Translations under genes and position numbers: made by a program
Notes under the pieces: generated by a model
What the model was told of the DNA's origin: nothing
The model's input: the letters and a program-made list of their open reading frames with translations, nothing else
The model's database searches: none
Assembly (NCBI RefSeq): GCF_003390845.1
Contig: NZ_QMEK01000004.1
Coordinates: forward strand, 186,001 to 250,000
Reading direction: 5' to 3'
DNA from: Tropicimonas sp. IMCC34043
Lineage (GTDB): Bacteria; Pseudomonadota; Alphaproteobacteria; Rhodobacterales; Rhodobacteraceae
Length of the DNA: 64,000 nt
In this document: positions 17,142 through 25,512 of the stretch, in pieces
How the letters are laid out: the number at the start of each line of letters is the position of its first letter
Numbering within the stretch: the first letter of the stretch is position 1

Positions 17142-19588
17142 TGGCACGGAAATCCACTGTGGCGGCCACAGAGGGCGCCGACAAGTTTCAGACCCTGCCG
17201 CTGCCCGCACTCGAGGCCGAACTGAAGGCAACCCCGGACGGATTGAGCGATGACGAAGCCGCGCGGCGGCTGACGCAGTACGGCCCGAACGAGATCGCGG
17301 AAAAATCGGTCAGCGCGCTGAGGAAGTTCCTCGGCTATTTCTGGGGGCCGATCCCCTGGATGATCGAGGTCGCGGTGGTGCTGTCGGCAATCGACCGGCA
17401 TTGGCCCGACTTCTTCATCATCCTGCTGCTGCTGTTCGCAAACGCCCTCGTGGGCTTTTTCGAGGAACATCAGGCCGGAAACGCCATCGCGGCGCTCAAG
17501 GGCCAGCTTGCCGCCAAGGCGCGGGTGCGGCGCGGCGGGGCCTGGAAGGACATCGCGGCGGGGGCGGTCGTGCCGGGCGACGTGGTGCATCTGCGGCTTG
17601 GCGATATCGTGCCGGCCGATGTACGGATCCTGAATGGCGCCGAGGCCGAAGTGGACCAGTCGGCGCTGACCGGCGAGTCGCTGCCGGTGACGCGGCACGA
17701 GGGCGACGCGGCGTTTTCCGGCTCGATTATCCGGACCGGGGAATTCGACGGTCTCGTCTATGCCACCGGCGCCAACACCTTCTTTGGCCATACCGCCCAA
17801 CTGGTGCAGGAGAGCGGCGGCAAAAGCCACTTTCAGCGCGCAGTCCAGCAGATCGGCAACTATCTGATCATTCTGGCGCTGGTGCTGGTCGCGATCATCG
17901 TCCTCGTGTCGCTGTTCCGCGGCAATCCGCTGCTTGGCACATTGCAGTTTGCGCTGGTCCTGACGGTGGCGGCGATCCCGGTCGCGTTGCCGACGGTGCT
18001 GTCGGTAACGATGGCGGTCGGCGCCAAGCTGCTGGCCGGCAAGCAGGCGATCGTCAGCCGGCTGGCGGCAATCGAGGAACTGGCTGGCGCGGATATCCTG
18101 TGTTCGGACAAGACCGGCACGCTGACCATGAACCAGCTGACGCTGGGCGAGCCGTTCTGTCTGGACGGTGCGGACCGCGATGCGGTGATCCTGTCAGGGG
18201 CGCTTGCCTCGCGCGAGGATGGAGCCGACGCGATTGACGCGGCCGTCCTTGGCGGGCTGTCCGACCCGCAGGCGGTCGATGGCTGGAAGCTTGAGGAGTT
18301 CAAGCCCTTCGATCCGGTGGGCAAGCGCACCGAGGCGACGTTGACGGGCCTAAGCGGCACGCGGGTCCGCACCACCAAGGGGGCGCCGCAGGTGATCGTG
18401 GCGCTCTGCGATCTGGACGATGCGCGGAAGGCCGAAATCACCGAGGCGGTCGATGCCTTCGCCGCCAAGGGTTATCGCTCGCTTGGCGTGGCGCGGGCCG
18501 AGGGCGACGGTCCATGGACCTTCCTTGGCGTTCTGCCGCTGTTCGATCCGCCGCGCGACAGCGCCAAGGAAACGATCCGGCGCGCCCGCGCCATGGGCAT
18601 CGACGTCAAGATGGTCACGGGCGACCAGCTTGCCATCGCGCGCGAGACCTCGCGGGTGCTGGGGCTTGGCACCGATATCCTCGATGCCGAGACTCTGGGC
18701 GATGCCCGCCACCACGAGGGCACGCGGGTCGACGATTCGATCGAAACCGCCGACGGCTTTGCCCAGGTGTTCCCCGAGCACAAATACCACATCGTCGATG
18801 TGCTGCAGCAGGGCGGCCATATCGTTGCCATGACCGGCGACGGGGTGAACGACGCGCCGGCGCTGAAGAAGGCCGATTGCGGCATCGCGGTCTCGGGGGC
18901 GACAGATGCGGCCCGCGCCGCCGCCGACATCGTGCTGACGACGCCCGGCCTGTCGGTGATCATCGACGCCGTGACCGAGGCGCGCAAGATCTTCGAGCGG
19001 ATGAACTCCTACGCGATCTACCGCATCGCCGAGACGCTGACGGTCCTGCTGTTCATGGCGCTGTCGATCATGGTCTTCAACTTCTACCCGATGACCGCGG
19101 TGATGATCGTCATGCTGGCGCTGCTGAACGACGGCGCGATCCTGTCGATTGCCTATGACAATGTCGAGGGCAGCGCCGCGCCCGAGCGTTGGAACATGCG
19201 CCGGCTTCTGGGGATCGCCTCGGTGCTGGGGCTGATCGGGCCGATTGTTGCCTTCGGGCTGTTCTATATCGCCGACCGCAAGATGGGGATGCCGCGCGAC
19301 CAGATCCAGACGCTTATGTATCTGCTGCTGTCGGTGTCGGGCCATCTGACCGTCTTCCTTGCGCGAACGCGCGGGCCGTTCTGGTCCTCGCGGCCGGCGA
19401 ATGCGCTGATCCTGGCGGTGTTCGGCACCCAGGTCGTGGCGACGCTGATCGCGGTCTACGGGCTGTTCATGACCCCGCTTGGCTGGGGCTGGGCGCTGGC
19501 GGTCTGGGGCTATGCGCTGGTCTGGTTCCTCGTCACCGATCTGCTGAAGGTTCGCGCCTATCGGGTGTTCGATCCTGTGGACGCCTGA
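17141..19588 (+). CDS. Plasma-membrane proton-pumping P-type ATPase (type IIIA)
   Basis: This 815-aa P-type ATPase has the phosphorylated aspartate in DKTGTLT (D323), the actuator motif LTGESLPVT, the PAIPVALPTV-like membrane motif AAIPVALPTV, and the hinge motif MTGDGVNDAPALKKADCGIAVSGATDAARAAADIVL. Overall layout matches the H+-efflux type IIIA group found in plants, fungi, archaea and some bacteria. It would export protons at the expense of ATP. The ATG overlaps the stop of the preceding PhaC-like gene; a terminator follows. Confidence 0.9.
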   Translation: MARKSTVAATEGADKFQTLPLPALEAELKATPDGLSDDEAARRLTQYGPNEIAEKSVSALRKFLGYFWGPIPWMIEVAVVLSAIDRHWPDFFIILLLLFANALVGFFEEHQAGNAIAALKGQLAAKARVRRGGAWKDIAAGAVVPGDVVHLRLGDIVPADVRILNGAEAEVDQSALTGESLPVTRHEGDAAFSGSIIRTGEFDGLVYATGANTFFGHTAQLVQESGGKSHFQRAVQQIGNYLIILALVLVAIIVLVSLFRGNPLLGTLQFALVLTVAAIPVALPTVLSVTMAVGAKLLAGKQAIVSRLAAIEELAGADILCSDKTGTLTMNQLTLGEPFCLDGADRDAVILSGALASREDGADAIDAAVLGGLSDPQAVDGWKLEEFKPFDPVGKRTEATLTGLSGTRVRTTKGAPQVIVALCDLDDARKAEITEAVDAFAAKGYRSLGVARAEGDGPWTFLGVLPLFDPPRDSAKETIRRARAMGIDVKMVTGDQLAIARETSRVLGLGTDILDAETLGDARHHEGTRVDDSIETADGFAQVFPEHKYHIVDVLQQGGHIVAMTGDGVNDAPALKKADCGIAVSGATDAARAAADIVLTTPGLSVIIDAVTEARKIFERMNSYAIYRIAETLTVLLFMALSIMVFNFYPMTAVMIVMLALLNDGAILSIAYDNVEGSAAPERWNMRRLLGIASVLGLIGPIVAFGLFYIADRKMGMPRDQIQTLMYLLLSVSGHLTVFLARTRGPFWSSRPANALILAVFGTQVVATLIAVYGLFMTPLGWGWALAVWGYALVWFLVTDLLKVRAYRVFDPVDA

Positions 19589-19619
19589 TCCGGGGGGAGG
19601 ATCCATCCGGTGAAATTGA

Positions 19620-19656
19620 GAGCGCCAGCGGGGGACCATCCCGCTGGCGCTTTTTT
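19620..19656 (+). terminator. Rho-independent terminator after the H+-ATPase gene
   Basis: AGCGCCAGCGGG pairs with CCCGCTGGCGCT and is followed by TTTTTT (19651-19656). This is a textbook intrinsic terminator between the plus-strand ATPase gene and the convergent 4-TM gene. Confidence 0.92.
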
Positions 19657-19693
19657 CATTGGTTTGGGTGCGGGCCGTGCGCCCGACCCGCGA

Positions 19694-20083
19694 TCAGATG
19701 TTGGTCGTCCTGGGGCCGACCCACTTGGCCAGCAACTTCGGCAGAGCGAGGCCCGCCACCAGCGCGACCAGCCAGACGATCAGGACCGACAGCAGCCAGG
19801 TGTTCAGCCCGCTGATCTGAAAGCCGGACAGCAGCAGGTCGCAAAAGAACAGCCCGAGGAAGGTGGCGATCAGTGTGACGCTGCCCTGCATTGCGGGAAG
19901 GTTCTTTTTCGACAGGTTTTCCAGCAGCGGTCCCGCCAGCGCCTCGACCACCGACAGCAGCACAACGGCCAGAAAGAAGCCGCCGAAGTTGGTGGTGAAG
20001 CCGACAAGGAAGAACATGGCCACCAGCAGCCCGATTGCATTGGCCAGCAGGAAAACAAGGGCGGAAATCAACATCTTCTTCAT
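19694..20083 (-). CDS. Four-helix membrane protein (phage-holin-4 / YvlD-like)
   Basis: The 129-aa protein has four hydrophobic segments (LISALVFLLANAIGLLVAMFF, GFFLAVVLLSVVEALAG, GSVTLIATFLGLFFCDLLLSG, WLLSVLIVWLVALVAGLALP), resembling small 'phage holin family' or YvlD-like proteins that are usually chromosomal and unrelated to lysis. The ATG at 20083 is chosen because GGAGG lies 5-9 bases upstream; the longer frame upstream is unsupported. It is separated from acxC by a hairpin, so it is probably independent. Confidence 0.7.
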   Translation of the reverse strand: MKKMLISALVFLLANAIGLLVAMFFLVGFTTNFGGFFLAVVLLSVVEALAGPLLENLSKKNLPAMQGSVTLIATFLGLFFCDLLLSGFQISGLNTWLLSVLIVWLVALVAGLALPKLLAKWVGPRTTNI

Positions 20084-20207
20084 GGGCACCTCCAAATGTC
20101 CGTTTCCCCGAACTCTATCCTCGCAGACGTGAAATCCAAACCCCCGTTGCGTCATCGGGTGACGGGTGCGTCGCCTTACCGCCGTTGTGCCGCACCGCAA
20201 CGAAATC

Positions 20208-20231
20208 GGCCCCGGCGGATCTGCCGGGGCC
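20208..20231 (-). terminator. Hairpin downstream of acxC
   Basis: GGCCCCGGC (20208-20216) pairs with GCCGGGGCC (20223-20231) across a six-base loop. It lies 22 bases after the acxC stop on the minus strand, followed by a weak T-rich stretch, and likely ends the acx transcript. Confidence 0.6.
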
Positions 20232-20252
20232 GGGCTGGGGTGGGGGGAAAGC

Positions 20253-20753
20253 TCAGGCGCGCTCTGGCACCTCGAGCCCCAGCCATTCCTTGTAGAAGGT
20301 GTCGATGTCGGGTTCGAAATCGTGGATCACCGGGTACCAGGGCGTCGGCGCCTCGACATCCAGCAGATCGCCGGACAGGGGACAGAAGTATTCCCGGATC
20401 ACCTGCCATTCGGTCGAAGGCGCCATCAGCCGGGGATAGATCTCTTCCATCCGTTCGGCGGTCTCGCGCACCCGGACCTTGGCATAGAGCTTCCAGTTCT
20501 CGGTCCAGTCGCAGAAATCGTGCCCGGCAAAGCTGCGTACCACCCATTTCTTGTCGCTGGCGCGCTGCACGATGAACAGCTTTGGCCCCAGCGGCAGGAT
20601 GATCTTGTCGTCCCACGGCACTTCGTCCTGCAGGATCTCGATATACTTGACGAAACGGTCCTGGTCCTTCGGCGTCGACAGCATCTGTTGCAGCGTGTCG
20701 CGATCGATCTTGCCATCGACCAGGTCCTTGATCTTAGCCTTGGTGTAAGCCAT
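20253..20753 (-). CDS. acxC: Acetone carboxylase gamma subunit
   Basis: The 166-aa protein matches the acetone carboxylase gamma subunit along its length: MAYTKAKIKDLVDGKID, DQDRFVKYIEILQ, WDDKIILPLGPKLFIVQ, EEIYPRLMAPS, and VEAPTPWYPVIHDFEPDID. The enzyme uses ATP and bicarbonate to turn acetone into acetoacetate, and gamma is a small, metal-binding subunit. In the family members I remember, the middle carries CxCGH and CPxC pairs; here the corresponding stretches read SFAGHDFC and FCPLSG, so about half of those cysteines are missing. It is the last gene of acxABC, 51 bases after acxB, with AGGGAGGATTC before the ATG. Confidence 0.88.
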   Translation of the reverse strand: MAYTKAKIKDLVDGKIDRDTLQQMLSTPKDQDRFVKYIEILQDEVPWDDKIILPLGPKLFIVQRASDKKWVVRSFAGHDFCDWTENWKLYAKVRVRETAERMEEIYPRLMAPSTEWQVIREYFCPLSGDLLDVEAPTPWYPVIHDFEPDIDTFYKEWLGLEVPERA

Positions 20754-20804
20754 TGAATCCTCCCTTGGAAAAGCCGGGCGCGGCGATCCCGCGCCCGCGC
20801 GCCA

Positions 20805-23117
20805 TCATTCTTCGACCAGTTGAACCGTGTGGACGTCGGGCAGTTCGGAGATATCCATCGAATATTCCCGGCCATAGGACGGGATCGGCAGATCGGCCTC
20901 GTTCAGCACCCAGTCGTCGGGCAGGTTCCAGAAGGCACGGAAGTCCTTCTCGAACCGCGGCCCGAGCTTGAAGGACGCCGCGAACATCTGCTGCACATGG
21001 GTGCCGGCATCCTTGGCAAGGATCCTTTCGCGCTCCTTGGCCATCCATTCCTGCGTTGGCACCGCCTCGGCAAGCCGGGTCTTGCGGATCTCGGCGCGCA
21101 TGGCCGCCGTTGCCGCCTCGTCGACACCCAGAAGCCCGTCGCCCGCCTCGGCCAGCACCACGCCATAGACCTTGTCGGCAAAGCGGCGCAGCAGATAGCC
21201 GCCGTTCACGTCGTCGGCCACCGATTGCGGTTCGCGGTCCATCGGATCGCCAAAGCCCGGACCACCGCGCATGTAGTTGAGGTAGAGGTCATAGTCCTCG
21301 AACATCGCCTCGGTGGTGATCGCCTGCTTGTCGCGCTTGATCCGCGCGCCGTCGAGCATGCTGTCCCAGACCGGGTTCTCGGGGTCGCTGTCGCCGCCGA
21401 AGGGGATCGGCTCGCCATTGGCGATCTTTTCCTTCAGCCCGGCATCATGCGCCTCGAAACGATAGCCCGAGGCCGCCGGATAGCCGCCCATCAACCCCCA
21501 GTCCGAACTGATATGGCCGTTGCCCATGAAGAACATGGTCCAGTCCTTGGCGTTCCAGACCATGCGCAGCGACTCGAACCCGCAGCCGCCGCGGTACTTG
21601 CCCGCGCCGCCAGAGGATGCCTTGATCTGACGGCCGAGATAGACCAGCGGTTCCGCCAGTTCCCAGATCTCCATGTCGCCCATGTCGCCTTCGGGGTTCC
21701 AGATCGCCGCGGCATGGCTGATGCCGTCGCCGACGGCGCTGGCCCCGACCCCGTTGGCCGCACATTCGAACGAGTTCACGGCGTGGATCTCGTCATACTG
21801 GTTGAAGCCGCCTCCCTGCAGCCAGTTCGAGGTATTGGCGTTGCCGGCGTTGACCTCTTCCAGATAGCCGCGGCCGAAATAGGACCGCGACAGGCCCCGC
21901 CACAACGCCGTCCAGGACGACACCAGGAAGTGCCAGGAATAGCTGAACGCCACCCGCCGGTCGTCGGGGTTCATCCAGGTGCCCTTGGGCAGCCGGAATT
22001 CGGTGCCATAGGCCGCGCCGTCGTTGATCATCTCGGTCGGGATCAGCGACTGGGTCATCATCACCCAGATGCCGGAGGTGAAGCTGACCTGATGGGCGTT
22101 GTAGGTGTGCCATCCCCAGCGGCTCGATCCCTCGAAATCCAGCCGCCATGTGCCGTCGCCGCGGATCGTCATCTCGGACGGCGTGTGCATGATCGTGTCG
22201 AGCTTGGCAAAGTCCGACGGCACCCGCACATCGTCATGGGCATAGGGCACGTCGACGAAGCCGACCTGCCGGTACTTGCCCGGAACCGTCATTGCCTTGA
22301 TGCGGTTCTGCAACCCGGTGCGGCCGTGTTCGATGGCCTCGTAGGCGAACTTCCAGTAGGACTCGATGCCTTCTTCGGCGATCACTTCCTCGACCAGCTT
22401 GCGGATCATGTGGCAGCCGGCGACGCGGGTGCGTTCGTCCAGCATCCAGTAGCGCGTCGTGCGCACCGCACGCTGACTTTCGTGCAGCCAGTCGCGGAAC
22501 AGCGTGTCGTTTGCGCCGACCTTGCGGCAGGTGACGGAATAGCCGTCGCCAAAGCGCTGGATCTGCCCGGTGGACATGGAGCCGGGGCCGACCGAGCCGG
22601 TGTCGATCACATGGGTCACGCCGCCGACCCAGCCGATCAGTTTGCCCTGGTGGAAGATCGGCACGATGGTGTGGATGTCACAGGGATGGACGTTGCCGAT
22701 CAGGCTGTCGTTGTTGCAAAAGATGTCGCGGTCGTTGATGCCGGGGTTCGATTCCCAGTCGTTCTCGATCATGTACTTGATCGCCGCACCCATGGTTCCG
22801 ACGTGGATGATGATCCCCGTCGAGGTCAGGATGCAGTCGCCCGCCGCGTTGTAGAGCGAGAAGCAGAGCTCGCCTTCCTGCTCGACGATCGGGCTTGCCG
22901 CGATCTTCTTGGCGGTCTCGCGGGCATCGACCACCCCGGCCCGCAGCCGCGAGAACAGCTTGTTGTAGTGGATCGGATGTTCGTCGCGCAGCTCCATGTG
23001 GCGCAGCCCGGCATAGTGGCCGGTCCGCTTGGTGGCCTCCATCAGCCGGTCGCGGTGTTGTTTCAGGGTCTCGCCGCCGCGGACGATCCCCTCCTTGATT
23101 TCGCTTTGAATGTTCAT
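20805..23117 (-). CDS. acxB: Acetone carboxylase alpha subunit (HyuB-like)
   Basis: This 770-aa subunit of the hydantoinase B/oxoprolinase-like family is close in size to known acetone carboxylase alpha subunits. Characteristic stretches include SLYNAAGDCILTSTGIIIHVGTMGAAIKYM, NDSLIGNVHPCDIHTIVPIF and WLQGGGFNQYDEIHAVNSFE; Asp/His residues in the second may bind the metal. The ATG at 23117 follows GGGAGGACA; the frame is open upstream but lacks a better start. It lies between acxA (22-base gap) and acxC. Alpha-beta-gamma together carboxylate phosphorylated acetone enol and bicarbonate. Confidence 0.92.
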   Translation of the reverse strand: MNIQSEIKEGIVRGGETLKQHRDRLMEATKRTGHYAGLRHMELRDEHPIHYNKLFSRLRAGVVDARETAKKIAASPIVEQEGELCFSLYNAAGDCILTSTGIIIHVGTMGAAIKYMIENDWESNPGINDRDIFCNNDSLIGNVHPCDIHTIVPIFHQGKLIGWVGGVTHVIDTGSVGPGSMSTGQIQRFGDGYSVTCRKVGANDTLFRDWLHESQRAVRTTRYWMLDERTRVAGCHMIRKLVEEVIAEEGIESYWKFAYEAIEHGRTGLQNRIKAMTVPGKYRQVGFVDVPYAHDDVRVPSDFAKLDTIMHTPSEMTIRGDGTWRLDFEGSSRWGWHTYNAHQVSFTSGIWVMMTQSLIPTEMINDGAAYGTEFRLPKGTWMNPDDRRVAFSYSWHFLVSSWTALWRGLSRSYFGRGYLEEVNAGNANTSNWLQGGGFNQYDEIHAVNSFECAANGVGASAVGDGISHAAAIWNPEGDMGDMEIWELAEPLVYLGRQIKASSGGAGKYRGGCGFESLRMVWNAKDWTMFFMGNGHISSDWGLMGGYPAASGYRFEAHDAGLKEKIANGEPIPFGGDSDPENPVWDSMLDGARIKRDKQAITTEAMFEDYDLYLNYMRGGPGFGDPMDREPQSVADDVNGGYLLRRFADKVYGVVLAEAGDGLLGVDEAATAAMRAEIRKTRLAEAVPTQEWMAKERERILAKDAGTHVQQMFAASFKLGPRFEKDFRAFWNLPDDWVLNEADLPIPSYGREYSMDISELPDVHTVQLVEE

Positions 23118-23139
23118 GTCTGTTGTCCTCCCTTGAGCC

Positions 23140-25293
23140 TCAGATTTCCTGCAGGTGGAACAGCCGGTGTTCGTCCAGCCAGGTTTCGAAACCGTCCGGC
23201 ACGACAAAGGTCGTGGCGTCGGATTCGATGATCGCCGGGCCGAAGATCCGGTTGCCGGGCAGAAGCCGCTCCATCTGATAGAGCTGCGCGTCGAGCCAGT
23301 TGCCCTTGCGATAGAACTGCCGCGTGCCAAGCTTGGCCTCCTCGGGCGGCGTCGGGTCGTGCAGTTCCTCGCGCGGGATCCGCGGCTTCGGGATCGGCAC
23401 CGTGCCGCGCATGATGGCCCCGGTCACCGAATACCCCAGCTCGGGCGAGCGTGCGGACGCGGCATAGACCCGGCCGTAGGTGTCGTTGAAGGCGTCGACC
23501 AGTTTGTCCCAGTCGTCAGCATTTCCGGCGCTGGCGATCGGGCTTTCGATCTCCAGATCGTTCAACTGGCCGCGGTACTGCATCCGGAAGCCAGGTTGCA
23601 GCGTCACCTTGTCGGCGGAATGGCCGTTGAGGGCGAATTCCTCCAGCACCCGCTCGGCCAGCTCGTCCCAGGCCGCCTGCAGGATTGCGGCCTGCTTTTC
23701 CTTGTCGGCCTCGTGGGCATGTTCGTCGATGTTGATGTCGAGCGACTTGTCATAGCGATATTCGAAATCCGCCGCCGCGCAGCCGAAGGCCGAGAAGCCC
23801 GCGGCCCAGGCCGGCACGATCACGTCCTCGAACCCCAGCCCTTCGGTATAGCCATAGGTATGGACCGGGCCGGCCCCACCATAGGAGAAGCAGACAAAGC
23901 TCGACGGGCTGTAACCCTTGCCCGAGATCATCGAACGCAGGTAATCGCGCAGATCGCTGTCGAGCAGTTCGATAACGCCGGCTGCCGCCTCTTCGACGGT
24001 CAGGCCGAGGGGGTCGGCGATCTGTTCCTTCATCGCGTCCCAGGCGCGCTGCCGGTCAAGCTTGACCTGGCCGCCAAGGAAATTGTCGGGGTTCAGATAG
24101 CCAAGGATGACGTGGCAGTCCGAGATTGTGACCGTCTCGATCCCGCTTGCCTCCCAGCAGACGCCGACGCGATAACCGGCGCTGTCAGGCCCGAGCTTGA
24201 TCGCCTTGGTGTAGGGATCGAGCCGGATGAAGCTGCCGGCACCCGCGCCAACCGAATCCATCGCCACGAGCGGCAGCGACAGCACCAGACGCGCCATGTC
24301 GGGGTCGTTCTTGATCGTCAGTTCGTTCTGGGTGATCAGCGCCACGTCGAACGAGGTGCCGCCGATGTCGGAGCAGGCGATGTTCTTGTAGCCCAGCACC
24401 TCGCCCAGGTATTTCGCACCGATCACGCCGCCGATGGGGCCGGATACGATGGTCCGCGCCAGTTCCTTGGCCTTCCAGCTGATCGTGCCGCCATGGGTCG
24501 CCATGACGCGGAAGTCGAACTTCGATCCGTTGTCCTTGAACGCGGTCGAGATCTTTTGCAGCGTCTGGCGCGAGGGCTCGGCGGCATAGGCCTCGAGGAT
24601 CGTGGTGTTGGTGCGGTGGGTTTCCTTGCGCACCGGGTAGTAGTCGGTCGAGGCGAAGACCGGGATCGACTTGCCGGCGGCTTTCACCTCCTCCTCGACG
24701 ATGTCGCGCACCCGGCGTTCGTGCGCGGGGTTGCGATAGGAATGCAGCAAGGACACCACGATGCCTTCCACATCCTGCGCGACAAGGTCCTTGGCGGCCG
24801 CGCGCGCGGTTTCCTCGCGCAGCGGGATCACCACGGTGCCCGACATGTCGATGCGTTCCATCACGCCGCGTGTCAGGTGCCGCGGCACCAGCGGGTCGTC
24901 GTAATAGTGCGTGTTCAGGTGGATCCGGTCTTCATAGGCAAAGCCCAGATAGGCCTGGATGCCACGTCCCATGCGGTGGAAATCCTCCATCCCCGCATTG
25001 ACGATCAGGCCGCAGCGCAGCCCCTTGCGCTGAACCACGCGGTTCAGCATCGCGGTTCCCGAATAGACCCCGGTCTGGATCTGCGCCAGCGCCTCGTCAA
25101 GCTCGAGCCCCCAGTGCTCCAGCCCCTCCTTGCTGGAAGCGATCAGGCCGAGCGCCTCGTTTTCCGGCGTCGACTGCGCCTTGCCGACCACGAAATCCCC
25201 GTCGGCATCTACGAAGAAGGTGTCGGTCATGGTCCCGCCGGCATCGATGCCCAGCACCTGGACGTTGCGTATGTTTTCCCTGTCGAGTGGCAA
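23140..25293 (-). CDS. acxA: Acetone carboxylase beta subunit (HyuA-like, ATP-binding)
   Basis: This subunit of the hydantoinase A/acetone carboxylase beta family has nucleotide-binding motifs near the N terminus (GIDAGGTMTDTFFVD) and later DIGGTSFDVAL, plus SGKGYSPSSFVCFSYGGAGPVHTYGY. A TTG start at 25293 gives 717 residues, beginning LPLDRENIRNVQVLG, and has GGGAGG 7-12 bases upstream; no ATG or GTG is as well placed, and this length equals that of the Xanthobacter subunit as I remember it. It is first in acxABC. No acxR-type sigma-54 activator gene lies nearby and no RpoN site was found upstream. Confidence 0.92.
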   Translation of the reverse strand: MPLDRENIRNVQVLGIDAGGTMTDTFFVDADGDFVVGKAQSTPENEALGLIASSKEGLEHWGLELDEALAQIQTGVYSGTAMLNRVVQRKGLRCGLIVNAGMEDFHRMGRGIQAYLGFAYEDRIHLNTHYYDDPLVPRHLTRGVMERIDMSGTVVIPLREETARAAAKDLVAQDVEGIVVSLLHSYRNPAHERRVRDIVEEEVKAAGKSIPVFASTDYYPVRKETHRTNTTILEAYAAEPSRQTLQKISTAFKDNGSKFDFRVMATHGGTISWKAKELARTIVSGPIGGVIGAKYLGEVLGYKNIACSDIGGTSFDVALITQNELTIKNDPDMARLVLSLPLVAMDSVGAGAGSFIRLDPYTKAIKLGPDSAGYRVGVCWEASGIETVTISDCHVILGYLNPDNFLGGQVKLDRQRAWDAMKEQIADPLGLTVEEAAAGVIELLDSDLRDYLRSMISGKGYSPSSFVCFSYGGAGPVHTYGYTEGLGFEDVIVPAWAAGFSAFGCAAADFEYRYDKSLDINIDEHAHEADKEKQAAILQAAWDELAERVLEEFALNGHSADKVTLQPGFRMQYRGQLNDLEIESPIASAGNADDWDKLVDAFNDTYGRVYAASARSPELGYSVTGAIMRGTVPIPKPRIPREELHDPTPPEEAKLGTRQFYRKGNWLDAQLYQMERLLPGNRIFGPAIIESDATTFVVPDGFETWLDEHRLFHLQEI

Positions 25294-25320
25294 AGTATCG
25301 TCCTCCCTGCGTTGCTGTTC

Positions 25321-25334
25321 GGTTCGATCGAACC
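25321..25334. promoter_or_regulatory. Perfect 14-bp palindrome upstream of acxA
   Basis: GGTTCGATCGAACC lies 28-41 bases upstream of the acxA TTG start, within the likely promoter or leader. A second interrupted palindrome, GTCCGA-TTG-TCGGAC, lies at 25375-25389. Both are candidate operators for an unlinked regulator of acetone use. Confidence 0.4.
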
Positions 25335-25461
25335 TCACGCCGGGGAAGATGGCAGGCGGCCGGGGCGTCCGGGCGTCCGATTGTCGGACTGCGGATCGGA
25401 CATGCCGCGGACGCGAGATCGGGGCAGGCGGAGGACTGCTCTGCAACCGCCGACGGTCAAC

Positions 25462-25491
25462 AAAAAAGGGCCTGCGCAAGCAGGCCCCTTT
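25462..25491 (-). terminator. Rho-independent terminator of the nucleoside transporter operon
   Basis: GGGCCTGC (25468-25475) pairs with GCAGGCCC (25480-25487) around a GCAA tetraloop. On the minus strand the stem is followed by TTTTTT. It lies 22 bases after the stop of the BMP-family gene. Confidence 0.92.
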
Positions 25492-25512
25492 GGAACTGGC
25501 GGATGGCGCGGG

